Positions 62,633 through 64,000 of a stretch of 64,000 nt of DNA are shown here, one piece after another. The notes under the pieces were generated by a model. The model saw only the letters and a program-made list of their open reading frames with translations. It was not told where the DNA came from and searched no databases. The stretch lies in assembly GCA_037783545.1 (NCBI GenBank), contig JBBELK010001415.1:62001-126000 (forward strand). The letters are read 5' to 3'. The DNA is from Henricia sp. BOLD:AAB3569. Its lineage: Eukaryota; Echinodermata; Asteroidea; Spinulosida; Echinasteridae. Position numbers and translations under genes: made by a program. Every line of letters begins with the position of its first letter. Within the stretch, counting starts at the first letter, position 1.

Positions 62633-64000
62633 ATGTTCCGACGAACTTCAAATTTTGCATGCTCCAAAGACTCTATATTGCGCACTTGTCCTAAAAAAAT
62701 GACAGACTTTCGCCGGGAAATGGCAGAGAAATTTCAGAGTTTAGAAAAAAAGGGGTTGGCGCTTCTTGGATGCTCCCGCAACCTGTGGCTGTCTGTACAC
62801 ACCTCTTTGGTGTACTCCTGACTCGTGCGCATGCTCAGTCCTTCGGACTGTCGTTGACACGGCCCAGTTTGGGACGGGATTTTGGTCAAAGTGTGGTCCA
62901 AACGTCGGCAAATTTGGAGGTCAAAAAATGTTCCGACGAACTTCAAATTTTGCATGCTCCAAAGACTCTATATTGCGCACTTGTCCTAAAAAATTGACAG
63001 ACTTTCGCCGGGAAATGGCAGAGAAATTTCAGAGTTTAGAAAAAAAGGGGTTGGCGCTTCCTGGATGCTCCCGCAACCTGTGGCTGTCTGTACACACCTC
63101 TTTGGTGTACTCCTTACTCGTGCGCATGCTCAGTCCTTCGGACTGTCGTTGACACGGCCCAGTTTGGGACGGGATTTTGGTCAAAGTGTGGTCCAAACGT
63201 CGGCAAATTTGGAGGTCGAAAAATGTTCCGACGAACTTCAAATTTTGCATGCACCAAAGACTCTATATTGCGCACTTGTCCTAAAAAATTGACAGACTTT
63301 CGCCGGGAAATGGCAGAGAAATTTCAGAGTTTAGAAAAAAAAGGGGTTGGCGCTTCCTGGATGCTCCCGCAACCTGTGGCTGTCTGTACACACCTCTTTT
63401 GTGTACTCCTCACTCGTGCGCATGCTCAGTCCTTCGGACTGTCGTTGACACGGCCCAGTTTGGGACGGGATTTTGGTCAAAGTGTGGTCCAAACGTCGGC
63501 AAATTTGGAGGTCGAAAAATGTTCCGACGAACTTCAAATTTTGCATGCTCCAAAGACTCTATATTGCGCACTTGTCCTAAAAAATTGACAGACTTTCGCC
63601 GGGAAATGGCAGATAAATTTCAGAGTTTAGAAAAAAAAGGGGTTGGCGCTTTCTGGATGCTCCCGCAACCTGTGGCTGTCTGTACACACCTATTTGGTGT
63701 ACTCCTGACTCGTGCGCATGCTCAGTCCTTCGGACTGTCGTTGACACGGCCCAGTTTGGGACGGGATTTTGGTCAAAGTGTGGTCCAAACGTCGGCAAAT
63801 TTGGAGGTCGAAAAATGTTCCGACGAACTTCAAATTTTGCATGCTCCAAAGACTCTATATTGCGCACTTGTCCTAAAAAATTGACAGACTTTCGCCGGGA
63901 AATGGCAGAGAAATTTCAGAGTTTAGAAAAAAAGGGGTTGGGGCTTCCTGGATGCTCCCGCAACCTGTGGCTGTCTGTACACACCTATTTGGTGTACTCC

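Larger units (their letters stand above)
48393..64000 (+). repeat. 296-bp satellite array, segment 3 (zone 3 variants)
   Basis: About 53 monomers to the window edge, same strand. Zone 3 markers dominate: CCTATTTGG followed by CTGACCCGTG, GGGTTGGGGCTT, GCACCAAAG, CTCCTCACTCG, AAAATTTACAG, CGCTGGGAAAT with CACCTTTTTGG, and GAGGTTGAAA. The array leaves the window inside a monomer. No gene or other element is seen here. Confidence 0.98.

Noticed and set aside
1..64000. CRISPR array
   Set aside because: The regular spacing is that of a satellite with ~296-bp units and no unique spacers between short repeats; there are no cas genes and the context is eukaryotic.
1..64000. CENP-B box in the monomer as evidence for a centromere
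   Set aside because: I checked TTCG...CGGG spacing on both strands of the consensus and found no match to NTTCGNNNNANNCGGGN. A centromeric role is therefore neither supported nor excluded.

Overview
The window is almost wholly one tandem satellite array. A monomer of about 296 bp (295-297 bp) repeats head to tail on one strand from the first base to the last. Dividing the satellite length (about 62.2 kb once insertions are removed) by the monomer gives roughly 210 copies. Both edges of the window cut through the array, so its true ends are not visible. I find no convincing protein-coding gene, no tRNA or rRNA gene, no CRISPR and no prokaryotic-style operon.

Layout: 1-15356 satellite; 15357-18921 satellite broken by four copies of a ~291-bp tRNA-derived SINE (15357-15647, 15884-16173, 16555-16845, 18631-18921), each with a 13-bp target duplication and an (AAC)6 tail; 18922-47836 satellite; 47837-48392 a single 556-bp unrelated insertion with an 11-bp target duplication, an internal 67-bp minisatellite, a near-terminal stem-loop carrying AATAAA, and a short A tail (probable truncated retrocopy or LINE 3' end); 48393-64000 satellite. 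Shared variants divide the satellite into zones: about 1-19.9 kb, 20-28 kb and 28-64 kb. Within the zones, blocks of 2, 4, 5, 7-8, 9-10 and 15 monomers are themselves duplicated, giving nested higher-order repeats typical of ongoing unequal exchange and gene conversion.

Organism: an animal genome is most likely, because the SINE has canonical A and B boxes, a central block resembling the GTGGG...CCCAC core domains of metazoan SINEs, and an (AAC)n tail. A marine invertebrate such as a cnidarian fits my impression, but this is a low-confidence inference with no gene to support it. The chromosomal role (centromeric, pericentromeric or other heterochromatin) cannot be decided from sequence alone.

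The most interesting signals are: three SINE copies at the identical satellite position, next to one at a different position; the nested higher-order repeats at 36.7-44.7 kb; the 556-bp insertion; conserved small inverted repeats and a stop-free 99-codon frame in every monomer; and a cluster of one-base indels at 50.4-51.8 kb that may be an assembly or consensus problem.
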